The notes below the pieces were generated by a model. That model was not told the origin of the DNA. It saw only the letters and a program-made list of their open reading frames with translations, and made no database searches. A stretch of DNA of 35,795 bases from an uncultured Pseudanabaenaceae cyanobacterium (GTDB lineage: Bacteria; Cyanobacteriota; Cyanobacteriia; PCC-9006; JAAUQQ01), in NCBI GenBank assembly GCA_938021205.1, contig CALIGI010000133.1, forward strand, positions 1-35,795. Direction: 5' to 3'. Below are positions 16,365-24,947 of this stretch, in pieces (the first letter of the stretch is position 1; each line of letters opens with the position of its first letter). The position numbers and the translations under genes were made by a program.

Positions 16365-17717
16365 ATGGAAAACCCCATCGCTCTTTCTGGGGAGGCTGCT
16401 GCTGCGCTTCTGCTCCGTCTAGATGGTTTATTGCTGTACCGGTCGTTATTAGATGATCCTGTCATAAAGGCTTGGCAGTCGGTGCTCCGGACGGGGATTG
16501 TTATCGGTGATGGAACTGTGCCTCTCGCAGCCAGGACGACGGCCTTGGTAAAGGCTTATGGCTGCTGGTTTGAAGCGATGGCCACGGCTGGAACAGATTG
16601 GCCTCGTTATGTGATTGCCCAGGTTTTGCTGGCCGAGAATCCCTGGACTCGTCAGTTGGCAGCGGTTGAGGCAGAGCGATTGGAGGATGCCCTAAAGCAT
16701 TATGACCTGGGCGGCATGGCGACGGCTGCTCGTGAGGATGTCATGGCCCTACAGGCCGTTTTGCCTTGGTGTGGCCAGGCATTAGCCCAGTGGGTGGCAG
16801 AGCAGGTGGAATTGCCTAATCCCCCAGCAGCTTGGGAGCCTCTGGTTCAGGGGGCAGATGCTGCTTTGGATGGGGCTGCGGTGTCCCAGTTGCTGGGGTC
16901 GCCTAATTGGGGGGCTGAGTTGCCAGTTCTGTTTGGCCATAGCCAAAGGCGAGGTATTGGCTTGTGGGGGCGTTATCGGGCTTTCCGTTGGGAGGCTGGG
17001 GAGCTGAGCGGCATTGCGACGCCCGATCCGATACAGCTGAATCAGTTGGTGGGATATGAGCATCCCATGCAGCAGTTGGTAGCGAATACGGAGCGTTTGT
17101 TGAAGGGCCTGCCTGCATTGAATGTGCTGCTTTATGGTAGCCGGGGGGCGGGGAAGTCTTCTTTGGTGAAGGCGTTGGTTCATGAATATGGCGATCGCGG
17201 TCTTCGCTTAATCGAAGTTGCTAAGGCTGAACTTTATGCCCTGCCGAAGATTGTGGAGCGCCTGCGAGGCGTGGCCCAGAAGTTTATTTTGTTTGTGGAT
17301 GACCTGTCTTTTGATGCGGATGATGAGGCCTTTAAGTCCCTCAAGGTGGTGCTGGAAGGTTCTGCAACGGCTAGACCTGAGAATGTAGTGGTCTACGCAA
17401 CTTCTAACCGGCGACATTTGGTGCGGGAGTTCTTTGACGATCGCCCCCGTCCCCGCGATGCGGATGAGATTCATTCATGGGATACGACTCAAGAGAAGCT
17501 TTCGTTTAGCGATCGCTTCGGCCTGACGCTGACCTTTGAACCGGCCAACCAGGATCGCTATCTAGAAATCGTCAATCACCTTGTTGCCCAGGCTGGCATT
17601 GTGATTGATGCTGAGGACCTGGATTTTCGGGCGCGGCAATGGGCGACCAGGCACAATGGGCGATCGGGCAGGACGGCCAGGCAGTTTGTCGATTGGTTAC
17701 AGGGGGAGAGTTTGTAG
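16365..17717 (+). CDS. DUF815-family AAA+ ATPase
   Basis: The product (450 residues from the ATG) is a DUF815 AAA+ protein. The C-terminal ATPase starts near residue 226 with GYEHPMQQLVANTERLLKGL. It shows a Walker A (GSRGAGKSS, about 258-266), a Walker B-like FILFVDDLSF (about 308-317), sensor-1 ATSNRRHL (about 345-352) and the family-typical FSDRFGLTLTFEP. The N-terminal half is helical and of unknown role. The frame extends upstream to a GTG at 16269, but those 32 residues look like a chance extension. I chose the ATG in front of MENPIALSG. DUF815 proteins are widespread, and their function is not established. The Hpt gene is just upstream and a glycosyltransferase gene follows after 96 bases on the same strand. 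Confidence 0.88.
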   Translation: MENPIALSGEAAAALLLRLDGLLLYRSLLDDPVIKAWQSVLRTGIVIGDGTVPLAARTTALVKAYGCWFEAMATAGTDWPRYVIAQVLLAENPWTRQLAAVEAERLEDALKHYDLGGMATAAREDVMALQAVLPWCGQALAQWVAEQVELPNPPAAWEPLVQGADAALDGAAVSQLLGSPNWGAELPVLFGHSQRRGIGLWGRYRAFRWEAGELSGIATPDPIQLNQLVGYEHPMQQLVANTERLLKGLPALNVLLYGSRGAGKSSLVKALVHEYGDRGLRLIEVAKAELYALPKIVERLRGVAQKFILFVDDLSFDADDEAFKSLKVVLEGSATARPENVVVYATSNRRHLVREFFDDRPRPRDADEIHSWDTTQEKLSFSDRFGLTLTFEPANQDRYLEIVNHLVAQAGIVIDAEDLDFRARQWATRHNGRSGRTARQFVDWLQGESL

Positions 17718-17813
17718 GCTGCGGAGCCTGGACAAACTCTCAGACATTACAAAAGGTTGGGCATTGCAGTGGCTGTTGTGGTTTGCTGATTTTGATCCTT
17801 GCTTTCCGCTCCT

Positions 17814-19022
17814 ATGCTTCTGATTTTGACTGAGCTTTCCCTAGCCATTTGGCTATTCCTCATTTTGGTCTGGGGAAACTTTTGGCGTTGCGATCAGCGT
17901 TTGGATGAAGCGACTGAACCCCAGCCTTTGGACAACTATCCCGCCATTGGTATCGTGATTCCGGCGCGGGATGAGGCCGATGTGATTGAGCAGAGCCTGG
18001 GGTCTTTGCTGGGACAGCACTATCCAGGGTCGATTGAGATTGTGCTGGTGGATGACCAGAGCAGCGACGGGACTGGGGCGATCGCCCAAGACCTGGGCGA
18101 GTCCGTGACCCAAGAGGCTGAACCCGATACACCGACTCGAAGCCTCGCTGTGCTGTCCGGCAAACCTTTAGCAGAAGGCTGGACCGGGAAGCTGTGGGCC
18201 TTAAAGCAGGGGATTGCGCTGTTACAGCAGCAGCCATTGCAACAAGCAGATGCAACGACAACGCCAAAGTACATTCTGTTAACGGATGCGGATATTGCCC
18301 ATGGTTCCAGGAGCTTGGAGCGCTTGGTGGCTAAGGCGGAGACAGAGCATTTAGACCTAACTTCGTTGATGGTGCAACTGCGCTGCGAGAGTGACTGGGA
18401 ACGACGCCTTATTCCTGCTTTTATCTTCTTTTTCCAAAAGCTTTATCCCTTTCCCTGGGTGAATCAGCCCCGCAATCCCATGGCAGCGGCGGCGGGGGGC
18501 TGCATATTGATTCGCAGTGATCGACTGACAGCGATCGGTGGCATCGACTGCGTGCGGGATGCCTTGATTGATGACTGTTCGTTGGGGGCTGCAGTGAAGC
18601 GAGATGGGGGCAAGCTTTGGTTGGGGTTGAGTCAGGAGACGATTAGCCTGCGGCCCTATCCCAATCTGGAAACCATCTGGACCATGGTGGCTCGCACGGC
18701 CTATACCCAGCTTTACTATTCGCCGCTGCTGTTGGTGGGCACGATCTTTGGCATGGGGCTGGTTTATTTGATGGCACCGGTTGCTCTAGTGGTTGGCCTA
18801 ATTCTGGGCAACTGGCTAGTGGCTGGTTTGGCGGGGCTGACCTGGTTGTTGATGGCGATCGCCTACGCTCCCACGTTAAAACTCTATGGCCAGCCGGTTT
18901 GGAAAGGGCTGGGGTTACCGGCGATCGCCACCCTCTACAGCCTTATGACCCTAGACTCCGCCCGCCGCCATTGGCAGGGCAAAGGCGGGCAATGGAAAGG
19001 CCGCAGCTACGCTAAGGGCTAG
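17814..19022 (+). CDS. hpnB: HpnB-type (hopene-associated) family 2 glycosyltransferase
   Basis: This 402-residue protein is a GT2 enzyme with a membrane segment at each end. Residues 3-20 form an N-terminal anchor. The catalytic domain shows YPAIGIVIPARDEA, VDDQSSDGT (79-87), the metal-binding TDADI (157-161) and DALIDDC (249-255). Two to three membrane helices lie near residues 305-360. The stretch RNPMAAAAGGCILIR and the segment LRPYPNLETIWTMVARTAYTQ are typical of the family named HpnB from hopanoid gene clusters. Its exact sugar donor and acceptor are not proven. No squalene-hopene cyclase or other hpn gene is nearby. The upstream TTG at 17799 is a weaker start than the ATG at 17814. Confidence 0.85.
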   Translation: MLLILTELSLAIWLFLILVWGNFWRCDQRLDEATEPQPLDNYPAIGIVIPARDEADVIEQSLGSLLGQHYPGSIEIVLVDDQSSDGTGAIAQDLGESVTQEAEPDTPTRSLAVLSGKPLAEGWTGKLWALKQGIALLQQQPLQQADATTTPKYILLTDADIAHGSRSLERLVAKAETEHLDLTSLMVQLRCESDWERRLIPAFIFFFQKLYPFPWVNQPRNPMAAAAGGCILIRSDRLTAIGGIDCVRDALIDDCSLGAAVKRDGGKLWLGLSQETISLRPYPNLETIWTMVARTAYTQLYYSPLLLVGTIFGMGLVYLMAPVALVVGLILGNWLVAGLAGLTWLLMAIAYAPTLKLYGQPVWKGLGLPAIATLYSLMTLDSARRHWQGKGGQWKGRSYAKG

Positions 19023-19052
19023 AAATCCGATTTTTTAGAAAAATCGGATTTC
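19022..19052. terminator. Bidirectional terminator hairpin
   Basis: GAAATCCGATTTTT at 19022-19035 pairs perfectly with AAAAATCGGATTTC at 19039-19052 around a three-base loop. It lies between the convergent glycosyltransferase and DICT-kinase genes, 11 bases from the second stop codon. The runs of T on each strand fit termination both ways. The last base of the first gene's stop codon is already part of the stem. Confidence 0.75.
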
Positions 19053-19062
19053 TTCTACGAGC

Positions 19063-21129
19063 CTAAGCCGCTGCTTTTTTGCGTTTACTAGGCGTCGCTG
19101 AGGGTTTCTGTTTTGCTAGGGGCAGGGTGAAGTGAATGCTGGTTCCCTTCTCCGAGCCTTTCGACTCTGCCCAGATTTCGCCACCAAGATTGGCAACGAT
19201 TTGGCGGCAGATTGATAGGCCTAGACCTGTTCCCCCAGCGGTGCGCCGTAGTGCACCTTCTTCTTGGTAGAAGCGCTCAAAAATTCGCTCTAGCAACTCG
19301 GGGTCAATGCCTCGACCCGTGTCGCTGATGGTGACCTGGAGCATCTGCTTGACGGGCTTTGCTTTGATCGTGATTGTGCCGCAGTCGTCTGTGAACTTGC
19401 AGGCGTTGTCCAATAGCTTGGCGATAACTTCCACCATCCATTCACTGTCGGCGATGACTGGGGGGAGGCTTTCGCTGACTGTGTTTTTGATTGTGGGTAA
19501 TTTGCCCTGGGCTGCCTTGCGCACGGTGGTGTTGCTGAGCGCCAGACTGACACATTCGTCGATGGGGCAGACATCGGGCATGAGGGTGACACGGCCACTC
19601 TCTAAGCGAGACAGGGTGAGGAAGTCTTCCACCAGTCTGCGGAGTCGTTCGGCATCGGTGACAGCAGTGTCCACCATAACCTGACGCATTTCCAGGGGCA
19701 TGTCTGGCTCGCTGGCCAGGCTCTCCAGGCAAACTTTGACTGTCGATAGCGGCGTACGCAGTTCGTGGCCGACGATCGCCGTCAGGTTATAGCGAGTTTC
19801 TTCCAGGGCAGATAGCTGCTGGTTGAGTTTTTCCAGGTCTGCATAGGCCCGCGCCTGAATTAGGGCCACGCTGATTTGGGGGGCGATCGCTTCAACCAGA
19901 GCCAAGTCTTCCCTCGCCCAAGCGCCACTGATAGCACGCTTCGTTTTAAGCGGCTTAGCTTGCCTGTCTTCTCCTGGCGAACCTTTGCCCTGGGTTTCTG
20001 CGGGTTGACCGCTGCCACAGTAGTGCAACTCCAACATGCCCAATAGCTTGCCCTGGTGGGTGAGGGGAACCATGAGCCAGCTTTCGATGGCTCCTTCACT
20101 GGCCCATTTTTTCAAGTATTTGCTGCCCTGGATCCGCAGATCATGGTTGACGGAATCGATATAAACCGATTGCTCCTCGGCCACGGTATTGGAGAATAGG
20201 AGATTGTTTTCTAACTGCCAGGTTTTGCCTGCGAGGGAGGAGACCCCCTTACTGAGGTATTCATGCTCTAGGGTGACTTTGCGATCGCTATCCCCACAGG
20301 CGTAAATCAGACAACGGCAATCATCCTGGGTTTGGCCTAACTCTGCCACAGCCACTTGTAAGACTTCCTCCACGTTGAGGGATTGGCGGATGGTGCGAGT
20401 CATGAGGTTGGCTAATCGCTCCTGCCGCTCCTTGGTGGCAATAGATTTATAGGCCTTGAGGAGTTTGTATTGCCCCGCTTGGAGATGGGTTACGAGACGT
20501 TGGGCAAATGGACCCGGATCGGCCCCTTTACTGTTCTTGTCAACGGTCTGTTGAAGCTGCCGACGGGCTGCCGCTATTTTTTCTGTGAGTTCCGGTCTGT
20601 AGGCTTCAACTCTTGCCAACAGGAGTTCTGCTGCCGCACAGCTAACCTCACGATCAAAGGTCCAGATGCCTTCAAAACGGCGAGATGGATCGATATGGAG
20701 ATTCTCTTCAGCCTTGTTTGGCAGGTTGAGTCGTTCCTCACAAACGAGACAACTGGCGTAATTCTCACCGATGACGATGAGGTTCCATTCCTGGGTTAGG
20801 GGATCCTTGGCATCAAAGGCCACGGTCTCATAGATGTCAGAGCGATGACAGAAGTCCGTCTCCGGGGCAGCCATGATGTAGAGCTGTTCGGTTTGCCCGG
20901 CAATACGTTCGTAGCGGCGGGCTTCCTGGCGGTAAAAGCGCTCCTGCTGGAAGGTCGCGATCACCAGGGGGCGCTCATCTTCCATGGACAACAGCTGATC
21001 CTCCATGGCATGGGAGAGAGCCGTCAGAGATGACTTAAAAAATAGCTGCGCACGGGGAAGGTTCACCTCCGGGCGATCGCTCAGGGCTGCCAACAATTGT
21101 TGCAGCGTTGTGGAGGGTGAGGTGTTCAT
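19063..21129 (-). CDS. DICT-GAF sensor histidine kinase
   Basis: This 688-residue kinase has no membrane segment and should be cytoplasmic. Residues about 10-170 form a DICT domain (RPLVIATFQQERFYRQEARRY, then EWNLIVIGENYASCLVCEER), a sensor module linked in the literature to light or diguanylate signalling. A GAF-like domain follows at about 245-425. The HisKA helix has IVGHELRTPLS with phospho-histidine H455. The ATPase domain has the N box LLDNACKF (N575), DTGRGI (603-608) and GGTGLGLSI (632-640). The last 20 residues are basic. There is no attached receiver. It is divergent from the hybrid kinase gene and has no adjacent response regulator. What it senses is not evident. Confidence 0.93.
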   Translation of the reverse strand: MNTSPSTTLQQLLAALSDRPEVNLPRAQLFFKSSLTALSHAMEDQLLSMEDERPLVIATFQQERFYRQEARRYERIAGQTEQLYIMAAPETDFCHRSDIYETVAFDAKDPLTQEWNLIVIGENYASCLVCEERLNLPNKAEENLHIDPSRRFEGIWTFDREVSCAAAELLLARVEAYRPELTEKIAAARRQLQQTVDKNSKGADPGPFAQRLVTHLQAGQYKLLKAYKSIATKERQERLANLMTRTIRQSLNVEEVLQVAVAELGQTQDDCRCLIYACGDSDRKVTLEHEYLSKGVSSLAGKTWQLENNLLFSNTVAEEQSVYIDSVNHDLRIQGSKYLKKWASEGAIESWLMVPLTHQGKLLGMLELHYCGSGQPAETQGKGSPGEDRQAKPLKTKRAISGAWAREDLALVEAIAPQISVALIQARAYADLEKLNQQLSALEETRYNLTAIVGHELRTPLSTVKVCLESLASEPDMPLEMRQVMVDTAVTDAERLRRLVEDFLTLSRLESGRVTLMPDVCPIDECVSLALSNTTVRKAAQGKLPTIKNTVSESLPPVIADSEWMVEVIAKLLDNACKFTDDCGTITIKAKPVKQMLQVTISDTGRGIDPELLERIFERFYQEEGALRRTAGGTGLGLSICRQIVANLGGEIWAESKGSEKGTSIHFTLPLAKQKPSATPSKRKKAAA

Positions 21130-21530
21130 GATCGGGAAATCGGACAGTCCCTTGGCTAGGCTTTCCTGCTTCTAATTAGAGGAAAACAGAGCCGGACTGT
21201 GAACAAAGGACTACGCTGCCTCGCACGAGTGCTTTTCCCCTGGCAACGCCCCCCCACGAAAGTAGGCGGTTGTAATCCTCATAATCTCACGCTTTGGAGG
21301 TTTCAGGACTTGGCCTGAGAAGAATGAGCGGGATTCGTTACATCTCTCTTGAGGGGACAGGATTGATTGGAGCTCAGTGGCAGAGGGGATTTCCTAGGGC
21401 TGTGCTGAAATGCCTGAAACCCTTGGCTTACGGTTCATCAGGAGAATAATGCACCGTCGATCTTTAGGCTGAGTCGGGAATTGTAATAACAGCGACAAAG
21501 ATATGCCGCTTCCATTTCATTTCTGCCGCC
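21130..21530. promoter_or_regulatory. Divergent region between two kinase genes
   Basis: This 401-base gap must hold the promoters of both kinase genes; none could be placed surely. Near the hybrid-kinase gene an AGGAG (21440-21444) lies four bases before an ATG at 21449. That ATG opens only seven codons (MHRRSLG, stop at 21470-21472), out of frame with the kinase. It could be a leader peptide or chance. A small hairpin, TCAGG-ACTTGG-CCTGA, lies at 21303-21318. Confidence 0.45.
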
Positions 21531-23294
21531 ATGGCTCCCATGAATTCCACTGCCACTCCTTCCAACTTCCAAGCGGATTCCATGCAGAATCCAGTTTCTC
21601 TGGCGGGTTTGGAGGATGGAGATAGCAGAGCTAAGACAGGTGTTTTGCCTGAAGTGGAGCGAGAGCTACGGGCTGCGAAGCAGGCAGCAGAGGCCGCAAA
21701 CTTAGCTAAGAGTGAATTCTTAGCGACGATGAGCCATGAGTTGCGAACGCCTTTGAATGCGATCGCGGGCATGACCATCCTGCTTTCAGATACCTCCCTC
21801 AGCGGAGAGCAGCGGGATTACGTCTCCACCATTCGCAGCAGCAGCGAAGCCCTACTGGCGATCATCAACGACATCCTCGATCTCTCCAAAATCGAGGCAG
21901 ACAAGCTAGAGCTGACCCCTGGCATTTTGGACATAGCGGCTTGCTGTCAGTCCGTGCTGGACATGTTCAAAATCAAAGCGAAGGCAAAAGGCATTGCTCT
22001 AGCCTATGAAATTGCCCCGGATCTTCCCGCCAAGCTTTGGGCCGATGGAGCTCGATTGCGCCAGGTGTTGATTAACTTAGTGGGCAACGCCATTAAGTTC
22101 ACTGAGGTGGGGGCTGTCACGGTGCGAGTCGGTCTAGAGCACCAGTGGCAGGAACCCGATTCTGAACACCAGCGCTATCGCTTAAACTTCGCGGTGGAGG
22201 ATACGGGGGTGGGGATTCCCAAGGCGAACCAGGAGCAGCTATTCCAAGCGTTTCGCCAAGCGGATACTTCCATTACTCGACGCTACGGTGGGACCGGTCT
22301 GGGCCTCGCTATTTGTAAGCGCCTTGTGGAGCTGATGGCCGGAGAAATTTCGGTGACGAGTGAAGCCAATATGGGGACGACCTTTAGCTTCAGCGTCAAT
22401 CTAGAGGAAGTGGACCCAGCGCTACTAAAGACTCAAGATCGCCAGCAAGCTCACCTGAGGATTGTGTCTGCGCCCGTGGGACGAGGCAATAGCGATGAGG
22501 CTTTCCAGACCATCAGCGGTGGAGAAATGCCAAAACCCGCACTTTCTCAAGGGGAGCAGGTGGTCATGCTGGATCGGGCTCTCACCACTTTGGGTCGGGC
22601 CGATGATAACGATGTGCCTCTGAAGGACAAGTTGGTCTCGCGCTACCATGCCCAGATTCTGCTCCAGCCCGATGGCCACTGGCTCCAGGATATCGGTAGT
22701 GCCAATGGCTCCTACTTAGACGATGAGCTATTGCTGCCCCATCAGCCCCGGCTGTTAAAGCCGAACTGCCAGGTGCGTCTGGGGTCCCATACTTGGCGTT
22801 ATGGCGATCGCCTCCAGTCCCAGACGCTAGCCCAGCCCACCCAGCTAAAGATTCTCTTGGTGGAGGACAGCAAGTTGAATCAAATGGTGGCGATGAAGCT
22901 GCTACAAAAATTTGGCCACGATGTGACAACTGCCAATAATGGCCTTGAGGCGATCATCGCCCTACGCGAGGATATTTACGATGTGGTCCTGATGGATCTA
23001 GAAATGCCGGAGTTGGATGGCTTGAGCGCAACCCAGGAAATTCGCGGAGGCTGGCCACTCAACCCAGAGCAGTTTCCCAACCAGCCCAGTCCCTGGATCT
23101 TTGCTCTCACGGCCTATGCCACACCAGAGGATCAGCGCCGCTGTCGCCAAGCCGGCATGAATGGCTATCTCACCAAGCCCATTCGTCTAGGGGACCTGGA
23201 GCAGACGTTGCAAGCCTGTGCGGGGCGTTTAGCTGCGGGTGTTTTGGGTGACATGGGGGAGTGGGTTAGCGCCGAGGACTATTTGGCATCTTAG
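21531..23294 (+). CDS. Hybrid histidine kinase with internal FHA domain (HK-FHA-REC)
   Basis: This 587-residue protein combines three signalling modules. A short coiled coil (about 40-62) leads into HisKA with [12 protein letters not shown] (H69). The ATPase domain has NLVGNAIKF (N186), DTGVGI and GGTGLGLA (253-260). An FHA domain spans about 343-425: LGRADDND, the SRYH motif (S370, H373) and SANGSY (N392), all the residues expected to bind phosphothreonine. A receiver at about 439-560 has the acidic pair E445/D446, phospho-aspartate D489, T527 and K549. There is no membrane segment and no input domain, so the FHA may act as the sensor. The FHA sits exactly between kinase and receiver, which is unusual. 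The start could be M1 or M4; no Shine-Dalgarno is seen. Confidence 0.95.
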   Translation: MAPMNSTATPSNFQADSMQNPVSLAGLEDGDSRAKTGVLPEVERELRAAKQAAEAANLAKSEFLATMSHELRTPLNAIAGMTILLSDTSLSGEQRDYVSTIRSSSEALLAIINDILDLSKIEADKLELTPGILDIAACCQSVLDMFKIKAKAKGIALAYEIAPDLPAKLWADGARLRQVLINLVGNAIKFTEVGAVTVRVGLEHQWQEPDSEHQRYRLNFAVEDTGVGIPKANQEQLFQAFRQADTSITRRYGGTGLGLAICKRLVELMAGEISVTSEANMGTTFSFSVNLEEVDPALLKTQDRQQAHLRIVSAPVGRGNSDEAFQTISGGEMPKPALSQGEQVVMLDRALTTLGRADDNDVPLKDKLVSRYHAQILLQPDGHWLQDIGSANGSYLDDELLLPHQPRLLKPNCQVRLGSHTWRYGDRLQSQTLAQPTQLKILLVEDSKLNQMVAMKLLQKFGHDVTTANNGLEAIIALREDIYDVVLMDLEMPELDGLSATQEIRGGWPLNPEQFPNQPSPWIFALTAYATPEDQRRCRQAGMNGYLTKPIRLGDLEQTLQACAGRLAAGVLGDMGEWVSAEDYLAS

Positions 23295-23299
23295 GGATT

Positions 23300-23332
23300 G
23301 ATCGAGGGGAGAAGATTCCCCCTGAGTCGATC
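23300..23332. terminator. Hairpin between convergent hybrid kinase and minE
   Basis: GATCGA at 23300-23305 pairs with TCGATC at 23327-23332, and GGGGA at 23306-23310 pairs with TCCCC at 23317-23321, leaving a five-base bulge (CTGAG). It begins 6 bases after the kinase stop and lies in front of the minE stop. There is no clear T-tract, so its terminator role is inferred from position. Confidence 0.45.
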
Positions 23333-23375
23333 TGTTGTGTAGAGGAGCTAGGGGAACAGCATTGGCTCAGCCCAT

Positions 23376-23912
23376 TCATTCTGAGGCGGGTGTCGAGCCT
23401 AAGTCTGCGTCCAAATCCAAATTCATGTTGAAGGGGATATCGTCGTCTAGGGCAATTTTCACTTCTGGTGGAGGGCCTTCATTTTTTGATTGCGCGGGCT
23501 CTTCTTTAGTTTTTTTTGAGGGCTTCTTTTCAAAGGTTTCGGCGGCGGCGATCGCTGCTGCTTCGACTTCGGCTTCCGCAGCCGCTCCCCCATCTTCGTC
23601 GAGGACAATGGGCGCTTGCGTCGTTTCGACGGGCTGGCGCTCTTCATCGTCGCTGCGGATGCGGCGAATGGGGAAGTTGACCACCAAAGCAGAGAGGCGC
23701 TGGTCGCTTTCCAGCATGAACTCTAACCCTTCATCATCAATTTCCACATATTTAGAAACAACTTCGACAATTTCCCGGCGAATCTTTTCGAGGATTTGCG
23801 GGGTGATATCGGCGCGATCATGGGCCAACAGGAGCTGAAGACGCTGCTTCACGTCATTGCGACTGTTGTCCTTCTCGCGGTTAAAGAGCTTGTCGAAGAG
23901 TTCGCTGAACAT
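23376..23912 (-). CDS. minE: Cell division topological specificity factor MinE with long acidic tail
   Basis: Residues 1-86 are a complete MinE: the membrane-targeting start MFSELFDKLFNREKDN, the MinD-binding helix VKQRLQLLLAHDRADITPQI and the dimer domain through LEFMLESDQRLSALVVNFPIRR. MinE drives MinD off the membrane and so sets the MinCD pattern that keeps division at mid-cell. Unlike usual MinE of about 90-100 residues, this one continues for about 92 more. The tail is an Ala/Glu-rich stretch (AAAEAEVEAAAIAAAE), then Lys/Pro-rich, then acidic (ALDDDIPFNMNLDLDADLG), probably disordered. The frame is intact with no sign of frameshift. It is the last gene of the minC-minD-minE row, 62 bases after minD. 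Confidence 0.95.
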   Translation of the reverse strand: MFSELFDKLFNREKDNSRNDVKQRLQLLLAHDRADITPQILEKIRREIVEVVSKYVEIDDEGLEFMLESDQRLSALVVNFPIRRIRSDDEERQPVETTQAPIVLDEDGGAAAEAEVEAAAIAAAETFEKKPSKKTKEEPAQSKNEGPPPEVKIALDDDIPFNMNLDLDADLGSTPASE

Positions 23913-23974
23913 TGCTTATGGGGGTCGATGCGGGGGCGATGCGAAGAGTTGACCAGGAGAAATCAGAGGCAAGC

Positions 23975-24778
23975 CTACTTTTTGCCAAAGAGCTTGTTTT
24001 TTAAGCGGCCAAAGAAGCCAGGATTGATGTCGTTGAGGTCCAGGAAGGGGATATCTTGGCCATCTAAGCGGAGGGCGATGTTATTAAACTCAGTCCCTGC
24101 CCAGGATTCTTCATTTGAAAGCACTAGGGGTTCGCCTCGGTTGGTGGAGACAATGACCTGTTCGTCGTCGGGGACGGTTCCAATCAAGGGAATGGCAAGA
24201 ATTTCTTTGACGTCATCCACGGACATCATGTCGTTAGCCTGGACCATGGCCGGACGGATGCGGTTAATGACGAGGTTGATACGCTTGATACCGTGGGCTT
24301 CGAGGAGGCCGACGATGCGATCGCCATCTCTCACTGCCGAAATCTCTGGCGTGGTGACGATGATGGCTTCAGTAGCAGGAGCGATGGCATTGCGGAAGCC
24401 CATCTCAATCCCTGCAGGGCAATCAATCAAAATATAGCGGTAGCGTCGGGACAGGGCCCGCACCAACTGCTGCATCTGCTTGGCATTGATCGATTCTTTG
24501 GTGCGGTTCTGGGCCGCAGGCAGCAAGGCGAGCTTGGGTTGGCGCTTGTCCTTGACTAGGGCTTGGTCTAGGCGACACTGACCCGCGAGGACATCTAAAG
24601 CGGTGTAGACCACACGGTTTTCCAGACCCAGGAGCAAATCGAGGTTGCGCAGACCAAAGTCAGCATCGATTACGACCACAGGATGGCCCAATCGGGCAAT
24701 GGCCATGCCCAAGTTTGCGGTGGTGGTCGTTTTTCCAACGCCTCCCTTACCGGAGGTGACAACGATGGCGCGACTCAT
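23975..24778 (-). CDS. minD: Septum site-determining ATPase MinD
   Basis: This 267-residue P-loop ATPase of the ParA/MinD family dimerises on the membrane when it binds ATP and carries MinC with it. The deviant Walker A motif GKGGVGKTTTTANLG (residues 11-25) with its signature lysine K11 opens the protein. VVVIDADFGLRNLDLLLGLEN and YILIDCPAGIE (the Walker B region) follow. The C-terminal GFFGRLKNKLFGKK is the amphipathic membrane-targeting helix. The length and all motifs are normal. It lies between minC and minE; a gap of about 170 bases with a 7-bp hairpin separates it from minC, so it may have extra regulation of its own. Confidence 0.98.
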   Translation of the reverse strand: MSRAIVVTSGKGGVGKTTTTANLGMAIARLGHPVVVIDADFGLRNLDLLLGLENRVVYTALDVLAGQCRLDQALVKDKRQPKLALLPAAQNRTKESINAKQMQQLVRALSRRYRYILIDCPAGIEMGFRNAIAPATEAIIVTTPEISAVRDGDRIVGLLEAHGIKRINLVINRIRPAMVQANDMMSVDDVKEILAIPLIGTVPDDEQVIVSTNRGEPLVLSNEESWAGTEFNNIALRLDGQDIPFLDLNDINPGFFGRLKNKLFGKK

Positions 24779-24858
24779 GGATGGCGAGAGCTCCCGGATG
24801 AAGAGAATGCAATTTCCGTACTGTCTCGGTGGACAAGTCTCCCAAAATGGAGCGCTTA

Positions 24859-24888
24859 CGGTCAGAGGCCATATTCTCTCACTGACCG
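24859..24888 (-). promoter_or_regulatory. Hairpin in the minC-minD gap
   Basis: CGGTCAG at 24859-24865 pairs perfectly with CTGACCG at 24882-24888. It lies in the 169-base space between minC and minD. It could be an operator, an attenuator or an mRNA-processing site; nothing further supports one choice. Confidence 0.3.
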
Positions 24889-24947
24889 ACCTGGGTGCAA
24901 CTTTTTATCTTAGGAGCAGTGAAAGTTCAGGGGAAGGTTGTCCTCGC

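Noticed and set aside
23335..24437. Plus-strand open frames over minE and minD
   Set aside because: Antisense shadows of conserved genes.
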